This document shows positions 23,358-32,133 of a stretch of DNA of 64,000 nt, in pieces. A program made the position numbers and the translations under genes. Under the pieces are notes generated by a model, which was given only the letters and a program-made list of their open reading frames with translations, ran no database searches and was not told the DNA's origin. Positions within the stretch are counted from its first letter, which is position 1. Each line of letters opens with the position of its first letter. The stretch comes from Citrobacter amalonaticus Y19 (GTDB taxonomy: Bacteria > Pseudomonadota > Gammaproteobacteria > Enterobacterales > Enterobacteriaceae), in contig NZ_CP011132.1 in the NCBI RefSeq assembly GCF_000981805.1, forward strand, positions 5,332,001 through 5,396,000. Reading direction: 5' to 3'.

Positions 23358-24659
23358 ATGGCTCAGGAAATTGAATTAAAATTTATCGTTAATCACGAGG
23401 CGGTGAACGCGCTGCGTGACCATCTGAATACGCTCGGAGGCGAGCATCATGCGCCCAGCCCGTTGTTGAATATTTACTACGAGACCGAGGACAAGTGGCT
23501 GCGTGGTCACGACATGGGGTTGCGTATTCGTGGGGAGAAGGGACGCTACGAGATGACCATGAAAATTGCCGGGCGAGTGACCGGCGGTTTACACCAGCGA
23601 CCGGAATACAATGTTCCCCTGAACGAACCTGTGCTGGATTTAACGCAATTTCCGCCACAAGTGTGGCCAAACGGCGAGCTACCTGTCGATCTCGTCTCCC
23701 GCGTACAGCCGCTGTTCAGCACCGATTTTGAACGTGAAAAATGGCTGCTGACGGTGGATGGCAGCCAGATTGAGATAGCCCTTGATTTAGGCGAAGTAAA
23801 AGCGGGCGAACTGGCGGAGCCGATTTGCGAGCTGGAGCTTGAACTGCTGAGCGGCGACACCCAGGCGGTGCTGAAGCTGGCAAATCAGCTGGTGAACCAG
23901 GCGGGTCTGCGCCAGGGCAGCCTGAGTAAAGCGGCGCGCGGCTATCATCTGGCGCAGGGGAATCCTCCACGCGAGAGTAAACCGACCGCAGTGCTGAAAG
24001 CGCCCGCGAAAGCCAGCGTGGAACACGGGCTGGAAGCCGCTCTGGAGCTGGCGCTGGCACAGTGGCAGTACCATGAAGAACTCTGGGTTCGCGGCAATAA
24101 GGCGGCAAAGGCGGATGTGTTGGCCGCAATGGGCCTGGTGCGTCACACGCTGATGCTCTTTGGCGGTATTGTTCCACGTAAAGCGAGCGCTCACTTACGT
24201 GATCTGTTAACCCAGTCGGAAGCCACCATCGCGTCGGCGGTTTCTGCCGTGACGGCGGTTTACACCACCCAAACGGCAATGGCGAAACTGGCGCTGACCG
24301 AGTGGCTGGTGACCAAAGCCTGGCAGCCGTTTCTGGACGCAAAGGCGCAGGCCAAAATGGCAGACTCTTTCAAGCGCTTCGCCGACATCCATCTTTCGCG
24401 TACCGCCGCTGAGCTGAAAAGCGTATTTGGGCAGCCGCTGGGCGACCAGTATCGCGATCAACTGCCGCGTTTACGCCGCGATATTGATACCGTTTTGCTG
24501 CTGGCGGGGTATTACGATGCGGCAGTGGTTCAGGCCTGGCTGGAGAACTGGCAAGGACTGCTTCACGCTATTGCCACCGGTCAACATATTGAAATTGAAC
24601 ATTTCCGCAATGAGGCGAACAACCAGGAACCGTTCTGGCTGCACAGCGGGAAACGATAA
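23358..24659 (+). CDS. ygiF: Inorganic triphosphatase, CYTH-CHAD
   Basis: This 433-residue protein has an N-terminal CYTH domain (about 1-200), whose EIELKFIV signature builds the triphosphate tunnel metalloenzyme. A C-terminal CHAD domain (about 220-430) is helical with conserved His in LVRHTLMLFGG and HIEIEHFRNE. It hydrolyses tripolyphosphate; CHAD domains bind polyphosphate. It lies directly upstream of glnE, as in E. coli, separated by a REP pair. The 241-base gap to divergent ygiM contains both promoters and no further ORF that I can support. Confidence 0.95.
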   Translation: MAQEIELKFIVNHEAVNALRDHLNTLGGEHHAPSPLLNIYYETEDKWLRGHDMGLRIRGEKGRYEMTMKIAGRVTGGLHQRPEYNVPLNEPVLDLTQFPPQVWPNGELPVDLVSRVQPLFSTDFEREKWLLTVDGSQIEIALDLGEVKAGELAEPICELELELLSGDTQAVLKLANQLVNQAGLRQGSLSKAARGYHLAQGNPPRESKPTAVLKAPAKASVEHGLEAALELALAQWQYHEELWVRGNKAAKADVLAAMGLVRHTLMLFGGIVPRKASAHLRDLLTQSEATIASAVSAVTAVYTTQTAMAKLALTEWLVTKAWQPFLDAKAQAKMADSFKRFADIHLSRTAAELKSVFGQPLGDQYRDQLPRLRRDIDTVLLLAGYYDAAVVQAWLENWQGLLHAIATGQHIEIEHFRNEANNQEPFWLHSGKR

Positions 24660-24666
24660 CTGGAGT

Positions 24667-24746
24667 GCCTGATGGCGCTGCGCTTATCAGGCCTACGGAT
24701 CGACATGTTTTGTAGGCCGGATAAGGCGGAATGCCGCCATCCGGCA
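24667..24746. repeat. REP/BIME pair
   Basis: The inverted units GCCTGATGGCGCTGCGCTTA ... CAGGCCTAC and GTAGGCCGGATAAGGCGGAA ... CATCCGGCA lie between ygiF and glnE, ending about 20 bases before the glnE start codon. Confidence 0.9.
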
Positions 24747-24766
24747 ACGTTACAAGGAATCTTTTA

Positions 24767-27592
24767 ATGAAGCCGCTCTCTTCACTGTTACAGCAGCACT
24801 GGCAAACCATAGCAGAGCAGTTGCCTGAATCACCATCTGGCGTACAAGCGAAGTCAGTACTTACATTCAGTGATTTTGTGCAGGACAGCGTGATTGCGCA
24901 TCCACACTGGCTGGCGGAACTGGAAAGCGCCCCACCGCAGGCCGATGAATGGCAACAGTACGGCGAATGGTTACAGGCGGCATTGGCAACGGTGAACGAT
25001 GAAGCGGCACTGATGCATGAACTGCGTCTGTTTCGCCGCCGCGTGATGGTACGCATTGCCTGGGCGCAGGCGCTGTCGCTGGTGGACGATACCGACATTC
25101 TGCAACAGTTAAGCCATCTGGCCGAAACGCTGATTGTTGGTGCGCGTGACTGGCTGTACGACGCTTGCTGTCGCGAATGGGGAACGCCATGCAGTCAGGA
25201 AGGCATCCCACAACCGCTGTTGATTTTAGGCATGGGCAAACTGGGCGGCGGCGAGCTGAACTTTTCCTCGGATATCGATCTGATCTTTGCCTGGCCGGAA
25301 CACGGTTCCACCCAGGGCGGGCGTCGCGAACTGGATAACGCGCAGTTTTTTACCCGCATGGGGCAACGGCTGATCAAGGTGCTGGATCAGCCCACCCAGG
25401 ATGGCTTTGTTTATCGGGTGGATATGCGTCTGCGTCCGTTTGGCGACAGCGGCCCGCTGGTATTGAGCTTTGCGGCGCTGGAGGATTACTACCAGGAGCA
25501 GGGGCGCGACTGGGAGCGCTACGCGATGGTCAAGGCGCGGATTATGGGCGATACCGACGGTCGCTATGTCGAGGAACTGCGCGCCATGCTGCGCCCGTTC
25601 GTCTTTCGTCGCTACATCGACTTCAGCGTGATCCAGTCGCTGCGCAATATGAAGGGGATGATCGCGCGTGAAGTGCGTCGCCGGGGGTTGAAAGATAACA
25701 TCAAGCTCGGGGCGGGCGGTATTCGCGAAATCGAGTTTATCGTGCAGGTGTTTCAACTGATTCGCGGCGGGCGCGAGCCGTCGCTGCAATCCCGTTCATT
25801 GCTGCCGACTTTAAGCGCGATCGCCGCACTGCATCTGCTGCCAGAGAACGATGCAGATCAGCTGCGACAGGCCTATCTCTTCCTGCGTCGTCTGGAAAAC
25901 CTGCTGCAAAGCATTAACGATGAACAAACCCAGACGCTGCCGGGCGATGAACTTAACCGGGCGCGACTGGCCTGGGGAATGAATGCTGATGACTGGCAGC
26001 AACTGACCGAAACGCTTGAGGGGCACATGGCGAACGTCCGCCGCGTGTTTAACGAGCTGATCGGCGATGACGAAACCGACACGCAGGAAGATGCGCTTTC
26101 GGAACAGTGGCGCGAGCTGTGGCAGGACGCCTTGCAGGAGGATGATACGCCGCCGGTGCTGTCGCATCTCACGGATGACGATCGTATGCGCGTGCTGGCG
26201 TTGATTGCCGATTTCCGTAAAGAGCTGGATAAACGCACCATCGGTCCGCGAGGGCGTCAGGTGCTCGACCACCTGATGCCGCACCTGCTCAGCGATGTCT
26301 GTACGCGCCAGGATGCTTCTCTCCCGCTGTCGCGCATTACGCCGCTACTGGTGGGGATTGTCACCCGCACCACCTATCTTGAGTTGCTGAGTGAATTTCC
26401 CGGTGCCCTGAAGCATCTGATTTCGCTCTGTGCGGCGTCGCCGATGGTCGCCAGCCAGCTTGCGCGTTATCCGCTGCTGCTCGATGAACTGCTCGACCCG
26501 AACACGCTCTATCAGCCAACGGCAACCGACGCTTATCGCGACGAGCTGCGTCAGTATTTACTGCGCGTACCGGAAGATGACGAAGAGCAACAACTGGAAG
26601 CGCTGCGTCAGTTTAAGCAAACGCAACTGCTGCGTATTGCCGCTGCGGATATCGCCGGCACGCTGCCGGTGATGAAAGTCAGCGATCACCTGACCTGGCT
26701 TGCGGAAGCGATGATTGATGCCGTTGTGCAGCAGGCGTGGCTGCAAATGGTGGCGCGCTACGGGCAGCCGACGCATCTCGCCGAGCGGGAAGGGCGCGGC
26801 TTTGCGGTGGTGGGCTACGGCAAACTGGGCGGCTGGGAGCTGGGCTACAGCTCCGATCTCGATTTGATCTTCCTGCATGACTGCCCCATTGACGTGATGA
26901 CCGACGGCGAGCGCGAAATTGACGGGCGGCAGTTCTACCTGCGGCTGGCGCAGCGCATTATGCATCTCTTCAGTACCCGCACCTCCTCAGGCATTCTGTA
27001 TGAAGTGGATGCCCGACTGCGTCCGTCAGGCGCGGCGGGGATGCTGGTGACCTCTATCGAATCCTTTGCGGATTATCAGAAAAATGAGGCCTGGACGTGG
27101 GAGCATCAGGCGCTGGTGCGCGCACGCGTCGTTTACGGCGACCCGCAGCTGACCTTGCAGTTTGATACGGTGCGCCGCGATATCATCACGCAGCCTCGTG
27201 ACGGCAAAACGTTGCAGACCGAGGTGCGTGAAATGCGCGAAAAAATGCGCGCCCATCTGGGCAATAAGCATCGCGATCGCTTTGATATTAAAGCCGACGA
27301 AGGCGGTATTACGGATATCGAATTTATCACGCAATATCTGGTGCTACGTTATGCCCATGACAAACCCAAACTGACCCGCTGGTCGGATAATGTGCGCATT
27401 CTGGAACTGTTAGCGCAAAACGACATTATGGACGAGCAAGAGGCGATGGCATTGACCCACGCCTATACCACGCTGCGCGATGAACTGCATCACCTGGCGT
27501 TGCAGGAACAGCCGGGCCATGTGGCGCAAACATGTTTTGAGGCGGAACGTACGCAGGTCGGGGCAAGCTGGCAGAAGTGGCTGGTTGACTGA
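24767..27592 (+). CDS. glnE: Bifunctional glutamine synthetase adenylyltransferase/deadenylase
   Basis: This is a 941-residue protein (E. coli 946), started at MKPLSSLLQQ; ATG 24731 upstream lies in the REP sequence and is not used. It carries two homologous nucleotidyltransferase domains: the N-terminal adenylyl-removing half (GKLGGGELNFSSDIDLIFAW) and the C-terminal adenylylating half (GKLGGWELGYSSDLDLIFLH), each with a paired Asp metal site and a following helical bundle that reads PII state. It tunes glutamine synthetase to nitrogen supply. hldE follows 51 bases downstream, probably in one transcript. Confidence 0.97.
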   Translation: MKPLSSLLQQHWQTIAEQLPESPSGVQAKSVLTFSDFVQDSVIAHPHWLAELESAPPQADEWQQYGEWLQAALATVNDEAALMHELRLFRRRVMVRIAWAQALSLVDDTDILQQLSHLAETLIVGARDWLYDACCREWGTPCSQEGIPQPLLILGMGKLGGGELNFSSDIDLIFAWPEHGSTQGGRRELDNAQFFTRMGQRLIKVLDQPTQDGFVYRVDMRLRPFGDSGPLVLSFAALEDYYQEQGRDWERYAMVKARIMGDTDGRYVEELRAMLRPFVFRRYIDFSVIQSLRNMKGMIAREVRRRGLKDNIKLGAGGIREIEFIVQVFQLIRGGREPSLQSRSLLPTLSAIAALHLLPENDADQLRQAYLFLRRLENLLQSINDEQTQTLPGDELNRARLAWGMNADDWQQLTETLEGHMANVRRVFNELIGDDETDTQEDALSEQWRELWQDALQEDDTPPVLSHLTDDDRMRVLALIADFRKELDKRTIGPRGRQVLDHLMPHLLSDVCTRQDASLPLSRITPLLVGIVTRTTYLELLSEFPGALKHLISLCAASPMVASQLARYPLLLDELLDPNTLYQPTATDAYRDELRQYLLRVPEDDEEQQLEALRQFKQTQLLRIAAADIAGTLPVMKVSDHLTWLAEAMIDAVVQQAWLQMVARYGQPTHLAEREGRGFAVVGYGKLGGWELGYSSDLDLIFLHDCPIDVMTDGEREIDGRQFYLRLAQRIMHLFSTRTSSGILYEVDARLRPSGAAGMLVTSIESFADYQKNEAWTWEHQALVRARVVYGDPQLTLQFDTVRRDIITQPRDGKTLQTEVREMREKMRAHLGNKHRDRFDIKADEGGITDIEFITQYLVLRYAHDKPKLTRWSDNVRILELLAQNDIMDEQEAMALTHAYTTLRDELHHLALQEQPGHVAQTCFEAERTQVGASWQKWLVD

Positions 27593-27643
27593 TGAAGTGT
27601 GCTATTATCGCGCGCAAAATTTTGAATCTCTCAGGAGACAGGA

Positions 27644-29077
27644 ATGAAAGTAACGCTGCCAGAGTTTGAACGTGCAGGAGTCTTGGTTGTCGGTGATGTG
27701 ATGCTGGATCGCTACTGGTACGGACCCACCAGCCGTATTTCACCCGAAGCGCCGGTCCCGGTGGTGAAAGTGGATACCATCGAAGAACGTCCGGGCGGTG
27801 CGGCGAACGTGGCGATGAACATTGCCTCTCTGGGAGCGAATTCGCGTCTGGTTGGACTGACCGGTATTGACGATGCCGCGCGAGCGCTCAGTAAAACGCT
27901 GGCGGACGTGAACGTGAAATGCGACTTCGTTTCTGTGCCGACCCATCCGACCATCACCAAACTGCGTGTGCTTTCACGTAACCAGCAGTTGATTCGTCTG
28001 GACTTCGAAGAAGGCTTCGAAGGCGTGGATCCGCAGCCGCTGCATGAGCGCATCAACCAGGCACTGAGCTCGATTGGGGCGTTGGTGCTGTCTGACTACG
28101 CGAAAGGCGCGCTGGCCAGCGTCCAGCAGATGATTGCCCTGGCGCGTAAAGCCGGTGTGCCGGTGCTGATCGACCCGAAAGGGACCGATTTTGCGCGTTA
28201 TCGCGGTGCGACGCTGCTGACGCCAAACTTGTCTGAATTTGAGGCGGTAGCGGGAAAATGCAAAAGCGAAGAAGAGATTGTTGAACGCGGCATGAAGCTG
28301 ATTGCCGATTTCGAGCTTTCCGCTCTGCTGGTCACCCGTTCCGAGCAGGGGATGACGCTGCTGCAACCAGGAAAAGCCCCGCTGCATATGCCGACGCAGG
28401 CGCAGGAAGTGTATGACGTGACCGGTGCGGGCGATACGGTCATTGGCGTGTTGGCGGCGACGCTAGCGGCGGGCAATTCGCTGGAAGAAGCCTGCTTCTT
28501 TGCCAATGCGGCAGCGGGTGTAGTGGTTGGCAAGCTGGGTACGTCCACGGTTTCGCCTATCGAACTGGAAAACGCGGTACGTGGCCGTGCGGAAACAGGC
28601 TTTGGCGTGATGACCGAAGACGAGCTGAAACAGGCCGTTGCCAGCGCACGTAAGCGCGGTGAGAAAGTAGTGATGACGAACGGGGTGTTTGACATTCTGC
28701 ATGCCGGTCACGTCTCCTATCTCGCAAACGCGCGTAAGCTGGGCGATCGCTTGATCGTCGCGGTCAATAGCGATGCCTCGACGAAACGCCTGAAAGGAGA
28801 AACACGTCCGGTGAATCCGCTTGAGCAGCGGATGATCGTGCTGGGGGCGCTGGAAGCCGTTGACTGGGTGGTCTCTTTTGAAGAAGACACGCCACAGCGC
28901 CTGATCTCGGGCGTATTGCCGGATCTGCTGGTCAAAGGCGGTGACTATAAGCCGGAAGACATTGCGGGCAGTAAAGAGGTGTGGGCCAACGGCGGTGAAG
29001 TGCTGGTGCTTAACTTTGAAGACGGTTGCTCAACCACCAATATCATCAAGAAAATCCAGAAAGACAGCGATAAATAA
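27644..29077 (+). CDS. hldE: Bifunctional heptose 7-phosphate kinase / heptose 1-phosphate adenylyltransferase
   Basis: This 477-residue protein has the same length as E. coli HldE (RfaE). Residues 1-~318 form a ribokinase-like kinase (ERPGGAANVAMNIASLG and the C-terminal TGAGDTVIGVLAATLA with catalytic Asp). Residues ~344-477 form a nucleotidyltransferase (VMTNGVFDILHAGHVSYL with the HxGH motif). It makes ADP-heptose for the LPS inner core. The Shine-Dalgarno AGGAGA lies 8 bases upstream. Confidence 0.97.
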   Translation: MKVTLPEFERAGVLVVGDVMLDRYWYGPTSRISPEAPVPVVKVDTIEERPGGAANVAMNIASLGANSRLVGLTGIDDAARALSKTLADVNVKCDFVSVPTHPTITKLRVLSRNQQLIRLDFEEGFEGVDPQPLHERINQALSSIGALVLSDYAKGALASVQQMIALARKAGVPVLIDPKGTDFARYRGATLLTPNLSEFEAVAGKCKSEEEIVERGMKLIADFELSALLVTRSEQGMTLLQPGKAPLHMPTQAQEVYDVTGAGDTVIGVLAATLAAGNSLEEACFFANAAAGVVVGKLGTSTVSPIELENAVRGRAETGFGVMTEDELKQAVASARKRGEKVVMTNGVFDILHAGHVSYLANARKLGDRLIVAVNSDASTKRLKGETRPVNPLEQRMIVLGALEAVDWVVSFEEDTPQRLISGVLPDLLVKGGDYKPEDIAGSKEVWANGGEVLVLNFEDGCSTTNIIKKIQKDSDK

Positions 29078-29084
29078 CCGCTGC

Positions 29085-29113
29085 AGGTGATGCCTGGAAA
29101 TCGGGCATCACCT
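29085..29113 (+). terminator. Hairpin after hldE
   Basis: The inverted repeat AGGTGATGCC / GGGCATCACCT lies 8 bases after the hldE stop. No T run follows, so it is either a weak or Rho-assisted terminator or an mRNA-stabilising stem. Confidence 0.5.
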
Positions 29114-29247
29114 GTGTTCCTAAAGTGTGAACTCAGGCAGCTGATTTGCGCACAATATGTACAAACCTGCTACGTCTCCCGGTAAATACTGGTATCAGAA
29201 AAAAGCATATGACCTTAACAGAGATTCACCGACTGGAGGATATGCTA

Positions 29248-29448
29248 ATGAACAACAGTGTTTATTCGATGAACAATTTCGATTTCCTGGCGCGGAGTTT
29301 TGCCAGAATGCAGGCTGAAGGTCGCCCTGTTGATATCCAGGCCGTTACCGGCAATATGGATGAGGAGCACCGCAGCTGGTTTTGCAAACGCTACGCGCAC
29401 TACTGTCAACAGGCCATGAACGCCAGAAAGTTAGAAGTGGAACATTGA
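29248..29448 (+). CDS. glgS: Surface composition regulator
   Basis: This is a 66-residue protein, identical in length to E. coli GlgS (ScoR). The conserved core NNFDFLARSFARMQAEGRPV, then AVTGNMDEEHRSWFC and YAHYCQQ, is present. It affects glycogen accumulation, motility and biofilm; in E. coli it is RpoS-dependent. An open frame extends to 29146, but homology starts at ATG 29248. In E. coli K-12, yqiJ and yqiK lie between hldE and glgS; here they are absent and the genes are only 170 bases apart. Confidence 0.93.
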   Translation: MNNSVYSMNNFDFLARSFARMQAEGRPVDIQAVTGNMDEEHRSWFCKRYAHYCQQAMNARKLEVEH

Positions 29449-29454
29449 TATGTC

Positions 29455-29483
29455 AACGGGCCTTGCGGCCCGTTGCTGTTTTT
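29455..29483 (+). terminator. Terminator of glgS, probably bidirectional
   Basis: The perfect stem AACGGGCC / GGCCCGTT with a TTGC loop is followed by GCTGTTTTT. It lies between the convergent genes glgS and ubiK. Confidence 0.85.
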
Positions 29484-29778
29484 ACGCTTGCGGTTCTACC
29501 GGCGGGATGGCGGGCGCAGGTTTGACTTCTTCCGTGGTCTGACGCGCTTCCAGCTCACTCAAACGTTGCTCCAGCAGCGCCAGCTTTTCACGGGTGCGCA
29601 GCAGCACCTGGGTCTGAACATCAAACTCTTCGCGGCTCACCAGATCGAGACGCGTCAGCTGAGATTGCAGCGTTTGACGGATCTTCTTCTCGACATCGTC
29701 CCCGAACTCCCGGATCCCTTTCGGCATCGACTCGTGAACCTGGCGAGCGATCTGCTCAATTTTTTTCGGGTCAATCAT
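29482..29778 (-). CDS. ubiK: Ubiquinone biosynthesis accessory factor UbiK
   Basis: This 98-residue protein was formerly YqiC. It starts at MIDPKKIEQIARQVHESMPK; the frame is open 38 codons upstream but homology begins here. It has an amphipathic N-terminal helix and a C-terminal coiled coil (LLRTREKLALLEQRLSELEA) that trimerises. It helps the Ubi complex or UbiJ to bind lipid. The C-terminal Pro/Glu tail varies from E. coli. It is divergent from ribB. Confidence 0.94.
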   Translation of the reverse strand: MIDPKKIEQIARQVHESMPKGIREFGDDVEKKIRQTLQSQLTRLDLVSREEFDVQTQVLLRTREKLALLEQRLSELEARQTTEEVKPAPAIPPVEPQA

Positions 29779-29912
29779 AGTGGTTTCCCTGAACTGGTAA
29801 GTGTTAGCGTCCATTGTAGTGCGATCTGCGTAAGGCATAAACCAGAATTGTGTGATGTTAATGCGGGTAAAGGCGTTGATGAAGGTAATCAATAGCGTTA
29901 TAGTTAACCCGC

Positions 29913-30060
29913 TTATTCTCAGGGCGGGGCGAAATTCCCCACCGGCGGTAAATCAACTCAGGTTGAAAGCCCGCGAGCGCTTTGGGTGCAAACCCAAAGG
30001 TCAGCAGATCCGGTGTAATTCCGGGGCCGACGGTTAGAGTCCGGATGGGAGAGAGTAACG
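29913..30060 (+). promoter_or_regulatory. FMN riboswitch (RFN element) of ribB
   Basis: The conserved RFN blocks are all visible: TTATTCTCAGGGCGGGGCGA, then CCCCACCGGCGGTA, GAAAGCCCGCGAGCG, GGTCAGCAGATCCGGTGTAA, TTCCGGGGCCGACGGTTAGA and GTCCGGATGGGAGAGAGTAA. The aptamer closes through P1 (ATTCTC with GAGAGAGT). FMN binding should stop ribB expression by terminator formation (30056-30097) and by blocking translation. Confidence 0.97.
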
Positions 30061-30097
30061 ATCCAGTCGGGCATGGACCCGCTCACGTTATTTTTTT
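30056..30097 (+). terminator. Riboswitch-controlled terminator
   Basis: TAACG (30056-30060) pairs with CGTTA (30086-30090), with an inner CGGG/CCCG pairing, followed by seven T. Its left arm overlaps the 3' end of the FMN aptamer P1 stem, so the aptamer state can switch it. Confidence 0.75.
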
Positions 30098-30165
30098 GCC
30101 GCTTGTCGGTACTCCTAAGACTGCCCTGATTCTGGTAACCATAATTTTAGTGAGGTTTTTTTACC

Positions 30166-30819
30166 ATGAATCAGACGCTACTTTCCTCTTTTGGTACGCC
30201 TTTTGAACGTGTCGAACACGCTCTGTCTGCGCTGCGCGAAGGCCGCGGTGTGATGGTGCTGGACGACGAAGATCGTGAAAACGAAGGCGATATGATTTTC
30301 CCGGCAGAGACCATGACCGTTGAGCAGATGGCGCTGACCATCCGTCACGGTAGCGGTATTGTGTGCCTGTGCATCACCGAAGATCGTCGTAAACAACTCG
30401 ATCTGCCGATGATGGTGGAAAATAACACCAGCGCTTATGGCACCGGTTTTACCGTGACCATTGAAGCCGCGACAGGTGTCACAACCGGCGTTTCTGCTGC
30501 CGATCGCGTGACCACCGTTCGTGCGGCAATTGCTGACGGCGCAAAACCTTCCGATCTGAACCGTCCGGGACACGTCTTCCCGCTGCGCGCTCAGCCGGGT
30601 GGTGTATTGACCCGCGGTGGCCACACCGAAGCGACCATCGATCTGGTGACGCTGGCCGGGTACAAACCTGCAGGTGTATTGTGTGAACTGACCAATGATG
30701 ATGGCAGCATGGCGCGCGCGCCGGAGTGCATCGAATTTGCGGGCAAACACAATATGGCTGTAGTAACGATCGAAGACCTGGTGGCTTACCGTCAGGCTCA
30801 CGAACGTAAGGCCAGCTAA
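30166..30819 (+). CDS. ribB: 3,4-dihydroxy-2-butanone 4-phosphate synthase
   Basis: This 217-residue enzyme has the same length as in E. coli. It converts ribulose 5-phosphate to the four-carbon precursor of riboflavin. The acidic loop VLDDEDRENEGDMIF binds the two metals; TGVSAADRVTTVRAA and RPGHVFPLRAQPGGVLTRGGHTEA line the active site. There is no RibA fusion. It is regulated by the upstream FMN riboswitch. Confidence 0.98.
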   Translation: MNQTLLSSFGTPFERVEHALSALREGRGVMVLDDEDRENEGDMIFPAETMTVEQMALTIRHGSGIVCLCITEDRRKQLDLPMMVENNTSAYGTGFTVTIEAATGVTTGVSAADRVTTVRAAIADGAKPSDLNRPGHVFPLRAQPGGVLTRGGHTEATIDLVTLAGYKPAGVLCELTNDDGSMARAPECIEFAGKHNMAVVTIEDLVAYRQAHERKAS

Positions 30820-30827
30820 TCCTGCCT

Positions 30828-30860
30828 TGCCGGATAGCGGTGCAAGCACCTTATCCGGCA
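30828..30860 (+). repeat. Single REP unit
   Basis: The palindrome TGCCGGATAGCGGTGCAAGC ... CTTATCCGGCA lies 9 bases after the ribB stop and probably protects the mRNA 3' end. Confidence 0.8.
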
Positions 30861-30977
30861 AATTCCGCTTTTTCAAACATCCTGTCGGTTAATAAACATC
30901 CAATCTTTTTCTCTATGATCGAAATCATCTTTTCGATTTGATACTGTGCCAGTATATAATCCTACCTACTAATAGGT

Positions 30978-31021
30978 ATGTTAAATTTAAACGCTAAATA
31001 TCTGTTAATGTTAAATTTAAA
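30978..31021 (+). repeat. A/T-rich 14-base direct repeat upstream of a small membrane protein gene
   Basis: ATGTTAAATTTAAA occurs at 30978-30991 and again at 31008-31021, a 30-base period (about three helical turns). It overlaps the leader of the following small gene; it could be an H-NS-type or operator site, or a local duplication. Confidence 0.6.
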
Positions 31022-31031
31022 GGGTAAAAGG

Positions 31032-31208
31032 ATGTTTATCGCCTGGTACTGGATTGTCTTAATTGTTCTGGTGGTCGTGGGGTATTTTTGCCACATGAAG
31101 CGCTACTGTAAAGCGTTTCGGCAGGACCGCGATGCGCTACTGGAAATCCGCAATAAATTACTGCGTCGTGATGATGAACAACGCGTTATGACGAAAGAGC
31201 AGGAATAA
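31032..31208 (+). CDS. Small single-span membrane protein, unknown function
   Basis: This 58-residue protein starts MFIAWYWIVLIVLVVVGYFC, one strong N-terminal membrane span. A basic juxtamembrane segment (HMKRYCKAFRQDR) and a charged cytoplasmic helix (LLEIRNKLLRRDDEQR) follow. AAAAGGATG gives only a close Shine-Dalgarno; the frame is open to an ATG at 30978, but those upstream codons fall in an A/T-rich repeat. I do not recognise a named family. The hydrophobic pattern, intact stop and position between ribB and zupT make it a likely real gene, perhaps a small envelope stress or transporter-associated protein. Confidence 0.55.
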   Translation: MFIAWYWIVLIVLVVVGYFCHMKRYCKAFRQDRDALLEIRNKLLRRDDEQRVMTKEQE

Positions 31209-31227
31209 TCGCTTCCTGCCCTCTCCG

Positions 31228-32001
31228 TTATCCTATCCCCATCGCCTGAAGTACCACCAGACTCAGCCCCATCACGGACATTCCACACAGAACGCCATAG
31301 CTGGGGTTGTTATTGGGATCGATCTCTTTTGCCAGCGGCATCAGTTCATCCACCGACAACGCAACCATAATGCCGGCGACAGCGGCCATAATGGCGGCCA
31401 TGACGACGGGTGAGACCAGGTTGCCAAGAATCAGCCATGCCAGCACGCCGCCCAGTATTTCCGCCATCCCGGAAATGCCTGCCCAGAAAATCGCGGTGCG
31501 TTTAGAACCGGTAGCCGCGTAAACGGGCCCGGCGACGGCCAGACCTTCCGGAATATTATGCAGGGCAACTGCCAGCGCGATGCCGAATCCCAACTCCAGG
31601 TTGCTGCTTGCGGTCACGTAGGTGGCAATCCCTTCCGGGAAGTTGTGCAAACTGATCCCCAGCGTGAGCAGAATGGCAGTGCGTTTGATTGAGCCGGGAA
31701 TTGGCTGCGTTCTTTTTTGCACCAGATCCTGCGGGTGGGCGTGCGGAAGAAGACGATCCAGACCAAAGTAACCCAGCAAGCCGATGATAAACATGCCGTA
31801 GCCCAGAACGGGCGGCATTCCGGTTGTCCCCAGGGCGGCGGGCAGCATCTCCATTAAGGAGATCAGCAACATGATCCCGGCGGCAAACCCGAGCGAAAAC
31901 GCCAGCAGGCGATTGGAGGGTTTTTGCCCCAGCACGCCAAGAAACGCGCCAATAAACGTGGCAGCCCCCGCCAGTAAGGTCAGAATTAAAGGTACTGACA
32001 T
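31228..32001 (-). CDS. zupT: ZIP-family zinc transporter
   Basis: This 257-residue protein matches E. coli ZupT and starts at MSVPLILTLLAGAATF. It has eight membrane spans; the metal path is marked by SLHNFPEGIATYV and ALHNIPEGLAVAG in spans 4 and 5. It imports Zn and also Fe, Mn and Co. It has a short intergenic gap to convergent small-protein gene (19 bases). Confidence 0.97.
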   Translation of the reverse strand: MSVPLILTLLAGAATFIGAFLGVLGQKPSNRLLAFSLGFAAGIMLLISLMEMLPAALGTTGMPPVLGYGMFIIGLLGYFGLDRLLPHAHPQDLVQKRTQPIPGSIKRTAILLTLGISLHNFPEGIATYVTASSNLELGFGIALAVALHNIPEGLAVAGPVYAATGSKRTAIFWAGISGMAEILGGVLAWLILGNLVSPVVMAAIMAAVAGIMVALSVDELMPLAKEIDPNNNPSYGVLCGMSVMGLSLVVLQAMGIG

Positions 32002-32133
32002 CAATGACTCCTTATACATCTCACTGACCTTCAAAATAACTGATGATCATCATCATGGTTATCAGAGTTCTTCATTCACCGAAAGAGGGTATGGTAAGAC
32101 CATCAAAATGACTCCCTGAGTAAGGATATCATC

